Below, in pieces: positions 28,903 to 39,477 of a stretch of 64,000 nucleotides of DNA (position 1 is the stretch's first letter; each line of letters begins with the position of its first letter). Made by a program: the position numbers and the translations under genes. The notes beneath the pieces are model-generated. The model worked only from the letters and a program-made list of their open reading frames with translations, had not been told where the DNA came from and did not search any database. This DNA is from Terrisporobacter glycolicus ATCC 14880 = DSM 1288 (GTDB taxonomy: Bacteria > Bacillota > Clostridia > Peptostreptococcales > Peptostreptococcaceae): assembly GCF_036812735.1 (NCBI RefSeq), contig NZ_CP117523.1, positions 248,001-312,000 of the forward strand, in the 5' to 3' direction.

Positions 28903-30543
28903 ATGGATAATAAAATGTTTTGTTTTCAATGTCAAGAAACAGCAGGATGTACAGGATGTACCAAGTTTGGAGTATGTGGTAAATCACCAGACTTAGCGAA
29001 GATTCAAGACTTATTAATATATACAACAAAAGGATTATCAGAAGTAACTACTAGACTAAGATCAGAAGGAAAAGAAGTAAGTGGTCAGGTTAATCACTTA
29101 ATAACTATAAACTTATTCACGACTATAACTAATGCAAACTTTGATGATGCAATCTTCTACGATAGAGTAAAAACTACTTTAGATACTAAGGAAGAATTGT
29201 TAGCTAAATTAAATAATACAGAGAACTTAAGTGAAGCTGCTTTATGGTCTGCTTCTACTAAAGAAGAAATGGATGCAAAAGCACCAAAAGTTGGTGTATT
29301 AGCGACAGAGAATGAAGATGTAAGAAGTTTAAGAGAGTTAATAATTTACGGAATAAAAGGTTTGTCTGCATATATGAAACATGCAAATGCTTTAGGATAT
29401 GATGATGAGGCTATAAATGCATTTATGCAAGCTACATTAGCTAAAACTTTAGACAATACTTTAAGTGCTGACGATTTAGTTGCTTTAACTTTAGAAACAG
29501 GTAAAGTAGGGGTAGATGGAATGGCTTTACTTGATAGTGCAAACACTGGAACTTATGGACACCCAGAAATGACTAAGGTTAATATAGGTGTTAGAAAAAA
29601 TCCAGGGATTTTAGTATCGGGACATGATCTAAAAGACTTAGAATTATTATTACAACAAACAGAGGGAACTGGTATAGACGTCTATACTCACTCTGAAATG
29701 TTACCAGCTCACTATTACCCAGCATTCAAAAAGTATTCTCATTTTGCAGGAAACTACGGAAATGCTTGGTGGAAACAAAAAGAAGAATTTGAATCTTTCA
29801 ATGGACCAATACTAATGACTACAAACTGTATAGTACCACCAAAAGATAGCTACAAAGATAGAATATTCACTACTGGTGCAGCAGGATTTGTAGGAGTTAA
29901 ACATATAAAAGGAGAAAGTGAAGACAATAAAGATTTCTCTGAAATAATAGAACTTGCAAAAACTTGTGAACCACCAACAGAAATTGAAACTGGTGAAATA
30001 GTAGGAGGATTTGCTCATAATCAAGTATTCGCTTTAGCTGATGCTGTAGTAGATGCAGTTAAATCTGGAGCAATCAAGAAATTCTTCGTAATGGCAGGAT
30101 GTGACGGAAGAGCTAAATCAAGAAACTACTACACTGATTTCGCAGCAGCTTTACCAAAAGATACAGTAATATTAACAGCAGGTTGTGCAAAATACAAATA
30201 TAACAAATTAAACCTTGGAGATATAAACGGAATACCAAGAGTTTTAGATGCAGGACAATGTAATGACTCTTACTCATTAGCTTTAATAGCATTAAAATTA
30301 AAAGAAGTATTTGAATTACAAGATATAAATGAATTACCAATAGCTTTCAATATAGCTTGGTATGAGCAAAAAGCTGTAATAGTATTATTATCATTACTAT
30401 ACTTAGGAGTAAAAAACATACATCTAGGACCAACACTTCCAGCTTTCTTATCACCAAATGTAGCTAAAGTTCTTGTTGAAAACTTTGGAATAGGTGGAAT
30501 AACTAACGTTGAAGACGATATAAAAATGTTCATGGAACAATAA
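28903..30543 (+). CDS. hcp: Hydroxylamine reductase (hybrid cluster protein)
   Basis: 546 aa. The N-terminal cluster motif is C7-x2-C10-x8-C19-x5-C25 ([20 protein letters not shown]), the class I/II pattern. Downstream are the hybrid-cluster ligands in [48 protein letters not shown] and IAWYEQKAV. Hcp reduces hydroxylamine in vitro and nitric oxide in vivo, protecting against nitrosative stress. GGAGGG precedes the ATG. It is preceded by an HcpR-type operator and followed by a 52-bp palindromic terminator. Confidence 0.96.
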   Translation: MDNKMFCFQCQETAGCTGCTKFGVCGKSPDLAKIQDLLIYTTKGLSEVTTRLRSEGKEVSGQVNHLITINLFTTITNANFDDAIFYDRVKTTLDTKEELLAKLNNTENLSEAALWSASTKEEMDAKAPKVGVLATENEDVRSLRELIIYGIKGLSAYMKHANALGYDDEAINAFMQATLAKTLDNTLSADDLVALTLETGKVGVDGMALLDSANTGTYGHPEMTKVNIGVRKNPGILVSGHDLKDLELLLQQTEGTGIDVYTHSEMLPAHYYPAFKKYSHFAGNYGNAWWKQKEEFESFNGPILMTTNCIVPPKDSYKDRIFTTGAAGFVGVKHIKGESEDNKDFSEIIELAKTCEPPTEIETGEIVGGFAHNQVFALADAVVDAVKSGAIKKFFVMAGCDGRAKSRNYYTDFAAALPKDTVILTAGCAKYKYNKLNLGDINGIPRVLDAGQCNDSYSLALIALKLKEVFELQDINELPIAFNIAWYEQKAVIVLLSLLYLGVKNIHLGPTLPAFLSPNVAKVLVENFGIGGITNVEDDIKMFMEQ

Positions 30544-30595
30544 TAAACTAAAAAATATCCTATAGATTTAAATCTATAGGATATTTTTTAGTTTA
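30544..30595. terminator. 52-bp perfect palindromic terminator after hcp
   Basis: The core CCTATAGATTTAAATCTATAGG extends to a perfect palindrome from 30544 to 30595, with A-run and T-run arms. It begins one base after the hcp stop codon and is bidirectional by symmetry. Confidence 0.88.
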
Positions 30596-30666
30596 AATAA
30601 TGATGTTTATATTTTTTTCTTTTGGATAAACTCTAAATAAGTAAAAGTTTTTAGGGGGTATTCGTT

Positions 30667-31266
30667 ATGAAAAGAATATTTTTAGTTGATACGGAGAATG
30701 TGAATATTACTGCTCTAAGCAGTGCAAATAAATTAAATGAAGAAGATATAATAATACTATTTGTAACAGAAAGAACAAATTCATTTCAATTTGGAAGAGA
30801 TAAATTAAAATGCTTAAACACGAAGGCAAATATTTTGAAAATAAATGTTGCTACAGGAGTGAAAAATAGTTTGGATTTTCAATTAGTATCTTATTTAGGG
30901 TTTATAATAGGGCAACATAGATATGAGGCTAATGATTATTATATAATAAGCAAAGATAGAGGCTTTTTAAGTTCTATAAATCTTTTAGAAAACTGTACTG
31001 ATTATAAAATAGAGCTTATAAATAGCATTTCAGAGCTATTTAAAGAAGATGATGTAGATAATATAATAGATAAATTTATAGAAAAAGGATTTAGACCAAA
31101 AACAGCAATAAAAATGACACTTATATTAGCTGGAGCAAAATCGATATTAGATGCTCAAGATAGATTCTTAATGGAGTTTGGTGGAAATTTTACTGTTCTA
31201 TATAGATGCATGGATATATTAGAAGACTACTATAATGAAAAATCTAATATTAATGAAACTGCATAA
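30667..31266 (+). CDS. PIN/NYN-like nuclease-fold protein (199 aa)
   Basis: The N-terminus MKRIFLVDTENVNITAL has the beta-strand plus D-x-E-N signature of PIN/NYN-type RNase folds. LDFQLVSYLGFIIGQ (about 64-78) and YYIISKDRGFLSS (about 92-104) supply the expected later acidic residues. The remaining roughly 75 residues are helical. Such proteins are metal-dependent ribonucleases or toxins, but the fold call is by pattern and no activity is proven. A 69-aa protein follows after 29 bp. Both lie inside the hcp-hcpR island. Confidence 0.7.
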   Translation: MKRIFLVDTENVNITALSSANKLNEEDIIILFVTERTNSFQFGRDKLKCLNTKANILKINVATGVKNSLDFQLVSYLGFIIGQHRYEANDYYIISKDRGFLSSINLLENCTDYKIELINSISELFKEDDVDNIIDKFIEKGFRPKTAIKMTLILAGAKSILDAQDRFLMEFGGNFTVLYRCMDILEDYYNEKSNINETA

Positions 31267-31295
31267 ACTATTAATAAATTATTAGGAGATAAAAA

Positions 31296-31505
31296 ATGAA
31301 TGCTAAAGACCAATTATTAAAATCACTTTTTCCGCAAATTATTAATCATTTTGCAAGTTTGAAAAATATATCTTTAGAAGAAAGTACAGATATATTCTTT
31401 AAATCCACTACTTATGTAAAACTTTGTGGTGACAATGATTTTTACTCAAAAGGAATCGATTATATAGTAAATGAACTGGAAAATGAATATTTAACTTTTA
31501 GTTAA
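31296..31505 (+). CDS. Small hypothetical protein (69 aa), possible partner of the PIN-like protein
   Basis: A short, probably all-helical acidic protein (MNAKDQLLKSLFPQIINHFA onward, ending NELENEYLTFS). A faint resemblance to DUF3791-type small proteins (helix, then a 'Y-x-K-L' segment, then GIDYIVNELE) is the only hint. AGGAG precedes the ATG. It is co-transcribed with the PIN-like gene and both end at the terminator at 31513. A nuclease plus small partner could be a toxin-antitoxin-like pair, but here the larger gene is first; this is speculation. Confidence 0.55.
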   Translation: MNAKDQLLKSLFPQIINHFASLKNISLEESTDIFFKSTTYVKLCGDNDFYSKGIDYIVNELENEYLTFS

Positions 31506-31512
31506 ACAAGAA

Positions 31513-31547
31513 GTAGCTAGTGTAGATAAAACTACACTAGCTTTTTA
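31513..31547 (+). terminator. Intrinsic terminator
   Basis: AGCTAGTGTAG (31515-31525) pairs with CTACACTAGCT (31532-31542) around a 6-base loop, then TTTT. It lies between the convergent PIN-like operon and hcpR. Confidence 0.85.
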
Positions 31548-31574
31548 CTATTAAATTAGTAAAGTCAAGTCTAT

Positions 31575-32216
31575 TTACTCGGCTAAAATATTTTCTATTT
31601 CTGCCAAATCTAAAATTTTAATATGACTTCTTGAATAATCAATAAGCCCCATGTCTTTCAGATTGATTAATTCACGAGAAAGGGAAGGTCTAGTTATACC
31701 TAAAGATTCAGCAATCTTTTCTTTAGTCATTTTTAGCTTAATATTTTGGCTATTCTGTAGCTTGTATTCTGTAATTAAGAAGTTACAAATTTTTTGCTTA
31801 ATGCTATTAAATGTTAAATTAGTAATAGAATTATTTAAAACAAAAATCTTGTTACTTAAATCATTTAAAAACATTTCTAAAAAGTCGCTGTGAGAAGTAC
31901 AGAATCTTATAAAGTTATCCTTACTTATAAACATTATTTTAGAAGCAGTAGAAGAAACAACTGTTGCTGGATATAAATTAATATCAGAAAAAGCAATAAC
32001 TTCTCCAAAAATATGACCTTTGCCAAATGATGATACATGTATTATCTTAGTTCCCAATATTCTTTTTATATCAATATTCCCATCTAAAATTAAACCTATG
32101 GAAGAGCAAGTATCTCCTTCCATGGCTATAATATGATTTTTTGCATAGGTTTTTATTGTATAGTTAGCATCTTTAAAAAGATCTAAAATATATTCTTCGC
32201 TTTTATCTCTAAACAT
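31575..32216 (-). CDS. hcpR: Crp/Fnr-family regulator, HcpR type
   Basis: 213 aa. The N-terminal cyclic-nucleotide-binding-like beta roll (about 10-115: HIIAMEGDTCSSIGLILDGN, FGKGHIFGEVIAFSD) lacks the cAMP-contact pattern. The C-terminal winged helix-turn-helix (about 155-200) includes KEKIAESLGITRPSLSREL. This recognition helix belongs to the clostridial HcpR group, which uses haem to sense NO (family knowledge). It lies next to hcp and is divergent from the hemerythrin operon, with the HcpR palindrome in the shared intergenic region. The start follows AAGGAG. Confidence 0.85.
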   Translation of the reverse strand: MFRDKSEEYILDLFKDANYTIKTYAKNHIIAMEGDTCSSIGLILDGNIDIKRILGTKIIHVSSFGKGHIFGEVIAFSDINLYPATVVSSTASKIMFISKDNFIRFCTSHSDFLEMFLNDLSNKIFVLNNSITNLTFNSIKQKICNFLITEYKLQNSQNIKLKMTKEKIAESLGITRPSLSRELINLKDMGLIDYSRSHIKILDLAEIENILAE

Positions 32217-32284
32217 TTTAACTCCTTAAAATAATAAATTTATTACTATAGATTTTATCATAAAAATGTAAATTTTATGTAAAT

Positions 32285-32298
32285 GTAACATATGTTAC
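32285..32298. promoter_or_regulatory. HcpR-type operator between hcpR and the hemerythrin operon
   Basis: GTAACATATGTTAC, identical to the hcp site. Its centre (32291.5) is 41.5 bp upstream of the start predicted from TATTAT at 32321-32326, so it is placed as a class II activator site for the rightward operon. It lies 69 bp from the hcpR start codon and could also govern hcpR itself. Confidence 0.75.
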
Positions 32299-32379
32299 AG
32301 AATGAAAGCTAATATTAAGGTATTATAAGTACAAATAATACAAAAGATAAGAAATACAAAATATAAAGGAGACGTGCTT

Positions 32380-33018
32380 ATGAGTTTATTTTTAGGAAAA
32401 ATACATTACTGGTTATTCAATAAAATTTTATGGTTTGAGAAACTAGAAGATAAAATAATAAATTTAGCAAAAGAAGAAGGATTTGAGGTTGAAAAATTAG
32501 GTGCTGAAATTCAAAATAAATATGGAGAAAAACTACCTAATAAACCATTAGAAGAGTTAATAGAAACAAGCAATATTCATGGGTGGTTACAAAACCAAAT
32601 TCACTGTGCTGAAAGAAGAATGGCAGCTTGGACAAAATTATTAATAGAAGCTGATGAAAAAAATTATTCTAAATTAGAAGAAATTTATAAATCACAGGGA
32701 ATAGTAGCAGCTAATGAGATAAAATCAGAAGGCAGACTACCATTTACACCAGAAGAATTATTTAACTGTATAAATGACTATATTTTAGATGGAATGCCTT
32801 GTGATAGGGTTAATGAAGTTATATTGAAAGATGAAGATAAAATAGAATGGGTACAAAGGATTTGTGTTCATAAAGATATATGGGAAGAGGTAGGATGTAA
32901 AGTAGATTATTTTTATGATTTAAGAAACGCTTGGATAAAATATTTCGTAAATGAGCTAAATAATGACTATGAATATGATTTAAAAGAGGGGAATACAAAA
33001 ACAATAAAAAGGAGATAA
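32380..33018 (+). CDS. Unrecognised 212-aa protein of the HcpR-controlled operon
   Basis: Function unknown. The N-terminus MSLFLGKIHYWLFNKILWFE is amphipathic or aromatic. The middle carries NIHGWLQNQIHCAERRMAAW (about 70-89), with two His and one Cys in an H-x2-W-x5-H-C-x-E-R-R arrangement that could bind metal or a cluster. Later come DGMPCDRVNEV, RICVHKDIWEEVGC and YFYDLRNAWIKYF. It is predicted mostly helical. A GTG at 32374 is in frame, but AAAGGAG at 32365-32371 fits the ATG at 32380. It is first gene in an operon with hemerythrin-like and DUF1858 genes behind an HcpR site, so a role in NO or iron-centre damage is likely (inference). Confidence 0.75.
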   Translation: MSLFLGKIHYWLFNKILWFEKLEDKIINLAKEEGFEVEKLGAEIQNKYGEKLPNKPLEELIETSNIHGWLQNQIHCAERRMAAWTKLLIEADEKNYSKLEEIYKSQGIVAANEIKSEGRLPFTPEELFNCINDYILDGMPCDRVNEVILKDEDKIEWVQRICVHKDIWEEVGCKVDYFYDLRNAWIKYFVNELNNDYEYDLKEGNTKTIKRR

Positions 33019-33022
33019 ATCA

Positions 33023-33574
33023 ATGGATGGAATTGAGTTATTAATAGAAGAACACAAATATGTAAAAAGAATGCTTCTAGTAATAAGAAAAGCATGTTTT
33101 AAATTAGTAGAAGATGGACAAATTAATTATGACGATTTTAAAAGCATGATAAATTTTGTGAAAAATTTTGCAGATAATCATCATCATAAAAAGGAAGAAA
33201 TATTTTTGTTTAATAAAATGGTGGAAAATTTAGGAGAAACGGGTAAAAATATAATTACCCACGGTATGCTAGTAGAACATGACCTAGGTAGAAATTATAT
33301 AAGGAATTTAGAATTAGCTTTAAATCAATTAAAAAGTGGAAATAAAGAAGCGAAATTAGATGTTGTAGCAAATGCTATTTCCTATACAACTTTATTGGAA
33401 AATCATATTCATAAAGAAGATAACGTAATATTTACTTATGCAATGAGAACATTAGATGAAAAATTACTAAAATCAATAGATAAAGAATGTTTTGAATATG
33501 AAGAAAAAAATTCTATCACTAGAGAAGAAAATATTGGTATACTTAATAATCTAGAAGAAAAATATATAAAATAA
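33023..33574 (+). CDS. Hemerythrin HHE-domain protein
   Basis: 183-aa four-helix bundle protein. The diiron ligands fit H11 (LLIEEHKYVKRM), H53-H55 with E58/E59 (DNHHHKKEEIF), a His in THGMLVEHD and the HIHKEDN motif near the C-terminus. It resembles the hemerythrin half of ScdA/Ric (YtfE) iron-centre repair proteins, whose N-terminal DUF542 half is not fused here. The next gene encodes a separate small Cys protein that may play that part. It starts 4 bp after the previous stop. Confidence 0.9.
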   Translation: MDGIELLIEEHKYVKRMLLVIRKACFKLVEDGQINYDDFKSMINFVKNFADNHHHKKEEIFLFNKMVENLGETGKNIITHGMLVEHDLGRNYIRNLELALNQLKSGNKEAKLDVVANAISYTTLLENHIHKEDNVIFTYAMRTLDEKLLKSIDKECFEYEEKNSITREENIGILNNLEEKYIK

Positions 33575-33604
33575 AAAATTTAAAACAATAAGGAGATTAA
33601 AACT

Positions 33605-33787
33605 ATGATAACTAAAAATAATACAATTGGTGAAATAATACAAATGAATCCAGAAGCAGCTGAAATACTAATGAGATTTGGAATGGGATGCATAGGTTGT
33701 CCTTCAGCTCAGGTTGAAACTTTAGAACAAGCTTCTGAAGTACATGGACTAAATTTAGAAGAATTATTAGCCGCATTAAATGCATAA
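33605..33787 (+). CDS. DUF1858-domain protein (60 aa)
   Basis: The whole protein is one DUF1858 domain: KNNTIGEIIQMNPEAAEILM followed by RFGMGCIGC (two Cys), then ETLEQASEVHGLNLEELLAA. Members occur alone or fused to redox proteins; the CxxC may bind a metal or act as a thiol pair. It is related in size and pattern to the N-terminal domain of ScdA/Ric. It is the last gene of the HcpR-type operon; AAGGAG precedes the ATG and a terminator follows. Confidence 0.88.
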   Translation: MITKNNTIGEIIQMNPEAAEILMRFGMGCIGCPSAQVETLEQASEVHGLNLEELLAALNA

Positions 33788-33797
33788 TAACAAGATT

Positions 33798-33830
33798 AAA
33801 CTCTTAGGAAAAATCCTAAGAGTTTTTTAG
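33798..33830 (+). terminator. Intrinsic terminator of the hemerythrin operon
   Basis: AAACTCTTAGGA pairs with TCCTAAGAGTTT around AAAA, followed by TTT. Confidence 0.88.
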
Positions 33831-33838
33831 TGTTTTAG

Positions 33839-33879
33839 AAAATATCTACTTTTATAATTGTAAAAGTAGATATTTTTTT
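33839..33879. terminator. Second, tandem hairpin after the hemerythrin operon
   Basis: The arms (33839-33854 and 33861-33876) pair over 16 bp with a 6-base loop and a T-run follows. Between here and gadC (33880-34189) no gene is seen. GAACAT...ATGTTC (about 34120-34143) forms a short inverted repeat with a 12-base spacer ahead of gadC. Confidence 0.7.
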
Positions 33880-34189
33880 AATTTTTTTTACTAATACATT
33901 ATTATGGGTTATTTTGTTAAAAAAATACAATAAAATACTTTAAAAAGATTGTTTTATTACAAAAAACGACAAAAGAACAATATATGAAAAATAGTTAAAA
34001 TAAATAAGGTAATATTAATTCCTTGCAAATTATAATGTCAGTAAAATAAGAAATTTAACAATTTTACGAAGTTTATCATATGTGTTTTAAAGAAAATTTG
34101 GCGGGTAACTAAATATTATGAACATAATAAATATAAAATGTTCTTGATGTAATGAAATATAAAAAATAAATAATTAGGAGATGGTTAGA

Positions 34190-35620
34190 ATGAATGATGC
34201 ACAAGCATCTCAAAAACATTCACTAACATTGTTTGCATTCTTTGCAATGACTGCATCAATGGTTATGACTGTTTATGAATATCCTACATTTGCAACATCA
34301 GGATTCCATTTGGTATTCTTCCTTTTACTTGGAGGTATATTATGGTTTCTACCAGTTGCTTTATGTGCAGCAGAAATGGCAACAGTTGACGGTTGGCAAG
34401 AGGGTGGTATTTTTGCTTGGGTTGGAAACACATTAGGTGAGAAATTTGGGTTTGCAGCAATATTCTTTCAATGGTTTCAAATAACAGTTGGATTTGTAAC
34501 CATGATTTATTTTATTTTAGGTTGCGTTTCATATATATTTAATTGGGATGCACTAAATAATGTTCCACTAATTAAGTTTATTGGTGTATTAGTGATTTTC
34601 TGGGTCCTAACTTTTTCACAGTTAGGTGGTACTAAAAATACAGCTAAAATAGCAAAGGCTGGATTTATATTTGGTATCTTAATACCAGCAATAATATTAT
34701 TTGGATTATCAATTACATATTTACTTCAAGGTAATCCTGTAAATGTAAAAATAGGAGCACAATACTTCATACCTGATTTTTCTAAGGTAAATACATTAGT
34801 TGTATTTGTTTCATTTATACTTGCATATATGGGAGTTGAAGCTTCAGCTTCTCATGTAAATGAATTACAAGATGCTAAGAAAAATTATCCATTAGCTATG
34901 ATTATATTAGTTATTCTTGCAATACTTTTAAATACTATTGGTGGATTAACAGTTGCAGCCGTAGTTCCGCAAAGCCAATTAAGCTTAAGTTCAGGCGTTG
35001 TTGAGACATTTGAAGCATTAGTACTGCACTTTATGCCTCATGGAACATGGATTGTAAAAATAATTGCTATATTATTAGCATTAGGAGTAATGGGTGAAGT
35101 TAGTGCATGGGTTGTAGGACCTTCTAAAGGTATGTATGCTGCAGCACAACAAGGCATTTTACCTAAAAAATTAACAAAAACTAATGAACATAATGTTCCT
35201 ATTAATTTAGTTTTCGTACAAGGAGTAGTAGTTACAATATGGGCTGCCGTTCTTACATTTGGTGGCGGAGGAAATAACGTATCATTCCTTACAGCTATAT
35301 CATTAACAGTTGTAATATATTTAGTTGGATACTTATTATTCTTCATAGGGTATTTTGCATTAATCCTTAAAAAACCTGATTTAAAACGTGCTTATCACGT
35401 TCCAGGAGGAAAAACATTTAAATTAGTAGTTGCGACATGTGGATTAGTAACATCAATATTTGCATTAGTTATCTCATTTGTACCACCGGCTCAATTAACT
35501 GGCAAAAGTGCTCATGAATATTTAACTATACTAATAATAAGTTTTATTATTACAGTTTTAATACCATTTGTAATATATCAATTTACATCTAAAAAAAGAG
35601 ATGTAAAAACAATAAATTAG
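34190..35620 (+). CDS. gadC: Glutamate/GABA antiporter (APC superfamily)
   Basis: 476-aa transporter with about 12 hydrophobic segments. Its N-terminus (SLTLFAFFAMTASMVMTVYE) and the run LPVALCAAEMATVDGWQEGG then IFAWVGNTLGEKFGFAA match the GadC-type glutamate:GABA exchanger group. It exchanges external glutamate for internal GABA, exporting the product of the decarboxylase encoded next. The frame opens at an ATG at 34181, but AGGAG (34176-34180) is properly spaced only for the ATG at 34190. It forms an operon with gadB, 57 bp downstream. Confidence 0.92.
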   Translation: MNDAQASQKHSLTLFAFFAMTASMVMTVYEYPTFATSGFHLVFFLLLGGILWFLPVALCAAEMATVDGWQEGGIFAWVGNTLGEKFGFAAIFFQWFQITVGFVTMIYFILGCVSYIFNWDALNNVPLIKFIGVLVIFWVLTFSQLGGTKNTAKIAKAGFIFGILIPAIILFGLSITYLLQGNPVNVKIGAQYFIPDFSKVNTLVVFVSFILAYMGVEASASHVNELQDAKKNYPLAMIILVILAILLNTIGGLTVAAVVPQSQLSLSSGVVETFEALVLHFMPHGTWIVKIIAILLALGVMGEVSAWVVGPSKGMYAAAQQGILPKKLTKTNEHNVPINLVFVQGVVVTIWAAVLTFGGGGNNVSFLTAISLTVVIYLVGYLLFFIGYFALILKKPDLKRAYHVPGGKTFKLVVATCGLVTSIFALVISFVPPAQLTGKSAHEYLTILIISFIITVLIPFVIYQFTSKKRDVKTIN

Positions 35621-35677
35621 GCAACATGTTTTAAATATATATATTAATTAATTATTCAAACAGAGGAGGTTTTAAAC

Positions 35678-37081
35678 ATGTTATTTGGAAGAAATGATAA
35701 ATTAGGAGATAGTTATGAAACACCGGTATTTGGATCAACAGAATCTGGCTCTAGTATACCAAAGGATATATTAGGGAAAAATTCTATTGCCCCAAAAACG
35801 GCATACAGATTAATTAAAGATGAGTTAATGAATGAAGGGAATGCAAGACTTAATTTAGCAACATTCTGCCAAACATATATGGAAGATGAAGCAACTAAGC
35901 TTATGGCAGAAACATTAGAAAAAAATGCTATAGATAAATCAGAATATCCACAAACAACAGAAATGGAAAATAGATGTGTAAATATGATAGCTAACTTATG
36001 GCATGCTCCAAAAGATATGAATTATCTAGGAACGTCAACTGTGGGTTCATCAGAAGCATGTATGCTTGGTGGCATGGCTATGAAATTTAGATGGAGAAAC
36101 AGAGCTGAAAAATTAGGAATAGATATAACTAAGAGAAAACCAAACTTAGTAATTTCATCAGGATTTCAAGTTTGTTGGGAAAAATTCTGTGTATACTGGG
36201 ATATAGAAATGCGTTTAGTACCAATGGATGAAGAACATATGAGTTTAAATATAGATAAAGTATTAGACTATGTGGATGACTATACAATAGGTGTTGTAGC
36301 ATTACAAGGTATAACTTACACAGGAAAATTTGATGACATAAAAGCATTAGATGCATTACTAGAAAAATATAATAAAACAGCAAAAATAAGTGTTCCAATA
36401 CATGTTGATGGAGCATCAGGAGGACTATTTACTCCATTCATAGATCCTGATATGGAGTGGGATTTTAGATTGAAAAATGTAGTATCAATTAGTACATCAG
36501 GACATAAATATGGATTAGTTTATCCAGGTATAGGTTGGGTAATCTGGAAAGATGAAGAGTACTTGCCAAAAGAACTAATATTTGAAGTAAGTTACTTAGG
36601 TGGAACAATGCCAACAATGGCAATAAACTTCTCAAGATCAGCAAGTCAAGTTATAGGACAATATTATAACTTCTTACGTCTTGGATTTGAAGGATATAGA
36701 GAAATACATCAACGTACAAAAGATGTTGCAATGTATTTATCAGATGAAATAGAAAAAATAGGATTATTTAAAATATATAACAATGGTGAAAACTTACCAA
36801 TTGTATGTTATAGATTAGTTGATGAAGCTAACGTAGAATGGACATTATATGATTTAGCAGACAGATTAGCGATGAAAGGGTGGCAAATACCTGCTTATCC
36901 ATTACCAGAAAACTTACAAGACACTATAATACAACGTATAGTATGTAGAGCTGACTTAAGTCATGACATGGCTGAATTATTTATAAGAGACCTTAAAACA
37001 GCTATAAAAGACCTAGATAATGCAAATGTATTAGTTCATGGTAAAGAAACAGTTAAAAAAACATACGGATTTACACACTAG
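35678..37081 (+). CDS. gadB: Glutamate decarboxylase
   Basis: 467-aa PLP enzyme converting glutamate to GABA plus CO2 and consuming a proton. The PLP lysine lies in SISTSGHKYGLVYPGIGW. Also seen are the N-terminal NLATFCQTYMEDEATKLMAE, GSSEACMLGGMAMK and HVDGASGGLF, all typical of bacterial GadA/GadB, at normal length. With gadC it forms the glutamate-dependent acid resistance system. AGGAGG precedes the ATG; a terminator follows. Confidence 0.96.
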   Translation: MLFGRNDKLGDSYETPVFGSTESGSSIPKDILGKNSIAPKTAYRLIKDELMNEGNARLNLATFCQTYMEDEATKLMAETLEKNAIDKSEYPQTTEMENRCVNMIANLWHAPKDMNYLGTSTVGSSEACMLGGMAMKFRWRNRAEKLGIDITKRKPNLVISSGFQVCWEKFCVYWDIEMRLVPMDEEHMSLNIDKVLDYVDDYTIGVVALQGITYTGKFDDIKALDALLEKYNKTAKISVPIHVDGASGGLFTPFIDPDMEWDFRLKNVVSISTSGHKYGLVYPGIGWVIWKDEEYLPKELIFEVSYLGGTMPTMAINFSRSASQVIGQYYNFLRLGFEGYREIHQRTKDVAMYLSDEIEKIGLFKIYNNGENLPIVCYRLVDEANVEWTLYDLADRLAMKGWQIPAYPLPENLQDTIIQRIVCRADLSHDMAELFIRDLKTAIKDLDNANVLVHGKETVKKTYGFTH

Positions 37082-37090
37082 AAAATTAAA

Positions 37091-37131
37091 AGCAGCTAGG
37101 ACCATAAAGTTTGGAACTAGCTGTTTTTTTA
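37091..37131 (+). terminator. Intrinsic terminator of the gad operon
   Basis: CAGCTAG (37093-37099) pairs with CTAGCTG (37117-37123), followed by seven T. Further on, a 14-bp inverted repeat (TTATTATATTACAA and its complement, about 37164-37199) lies ahead of ligA. Confidence 0.75.
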
Positions 37132-37287
37132 GTATGATTTTTTAAATTTTATTTTCAAAATCCAAAGTTATTATATTACAAGTTAGCTTTTGTAATATAA
37201 TAATTATTATATATTTGTAAATAAAATTTGAAATGATATACTAAAAAAAAGAATTATAGAAAATACTAAAAAGAGATACTTAAATAA

Positions 37288-39321
<2,034 letters not shown>

Positions 39322-39477
39322 TGGAAAAATAATATACATAATATCTTTGAATAAAGGAGCCATTATTTTGTAGTAAATTAAATTGAATAGTGCTAAAATT
39401 ATAACTATGAATAGATTAGAATAAGTATTGAAATAATAGATATTTTCAAAAACAACTATAAGATTCTAATATAATAA

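Noticed and set aside
29346-30533. Several minus-strand ORFs inside hcp
   Set aside because: Shadow frames of a conserved gene; low-complexity Leu/Ser-rich translations.
32374-32379. GTG start of the 212-aa HcpR-operon gene
   Set aside because: The AAAGGAG is only 2 bases from this GTG; the ATG at 32380 has normal spacing.
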